From Saprospiraceae bacterium (GTDB lineage: Bacteria; Bacteroidota; Bacteroidia; Chitinophagales; Saprospiraceae), in the NCBI GenBank assembly GCA_018057925.1, contig JAGPCT010000002.1:108646-172645 (forward strand): a stretch of 64,000 bases of DNA. The letters are read 5' to 3'. The notes under the pieces were generated by a model. That model saw only the letters and a program-made list of their open reading frames with translations, ran no database searches and was not told the DNA's origin. Below, one piece after another: positions 63,963-64,000 of the stretch; the first letter of the stretch is position 1, and the number at the start of each line of letters is the position of its first letter. The position numbers and the translations under genes are program-made.

Positions 63963-64000
63963 GCTACAAAGCAAGCTAACCAACCACTTCGGCATTTCTG

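Overview
The window is an AT-rich chromosomal segment of a Bacteroidota bacterium, most likely a member of the Saprospiria. Three observations support this. There is a complete type IX secretion/gliding core (porP-gldK-gldL-gldM-gldN) and the T9SS regulator porX, plus several secreted proteins with T9SS C-terminal sorting domains. Promoter -7 boxes match the Bacteroidota TAnnTTTG form. Start sites lack Shine-Dalgarno sequences. I see no prophage, CRISPR array, rRNA or tRNA gene.

Layout. 0-5.2 kb: a very large secreted protein (5' end outside the window) and its PorV/PorQ-family partner. 5.2-18 kb: housekeeping genes (greA, HIT hydrolase, ruvC, a nudix-kdsB-GNAT operon, pyrE, an M42 peptidase, a HEAT-cyclophilin lipoprotein-gcvT-GbsR-lipid A acyltransferase operon, feoAB). 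18-32 kb: a dockerin-like T9SS protein, an operon of an unknown helical protein with a flippase-like and a DUF3108 protein, a DUF4230 protein, mutS2, an M1 peptidase, a phosphohexomutase and an NlpC/P60 hydrolase. 33-39.4 kb: the T9SS core. 39.5-49 kb: dodecin, an MFS transporter, a dihaem cytochrome c, tmRNA, a MOSC protein, rpsU-xerC-hpf, a small T9SS protein, cutC, Fe/Mn SOD and an HD phosphohydrolase. 49-54.4 kb: porX, guaB, a secreted beta-propeller-like protein, and a superinfection-immunity-like SHOCT protein behind a 12-bp tandem repeat. 54.8-63.3 kb: a DODA-type dioxygenase, a 1546-residue T9SS adhesin, ctlX and an orphan trpB2. The last 0.7 kb is repeat debris ending in a GC-rich palindrome.

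The most unusual signal is not a gene. A family of intergenic elements of about 150 bp recurs at least six times. Each starts TTAACCCAAATTC, ends GAATTCGGGTTAA, and can fold into a cloverleaf-like structure with a closing stem and three hairpin arms. All recognisable cores lie in the same orientation. Two copies (32466-32751 and 39509-39797) are composite elements of nearly equal length (286 and 289 bp). They carry an extra arm of about 140 bp that sits on opposite sides of the core in the two copies, in inverted orientation. One copy also has its central hairpin loop inverted. Repeat ends supply the stop codon of two genes. This looks like an uncharacterised structured mobile or regulatory element that undergoes internal inversion.

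Functionally the window joins T9SS biogenesis (porP, gldKLMN), its regulation (porX), an OMP of the PorV/PorQ shuttle family, and at least five likely cargo proteins. Regulatory sites are called by eye from motif and hairpin shape only.
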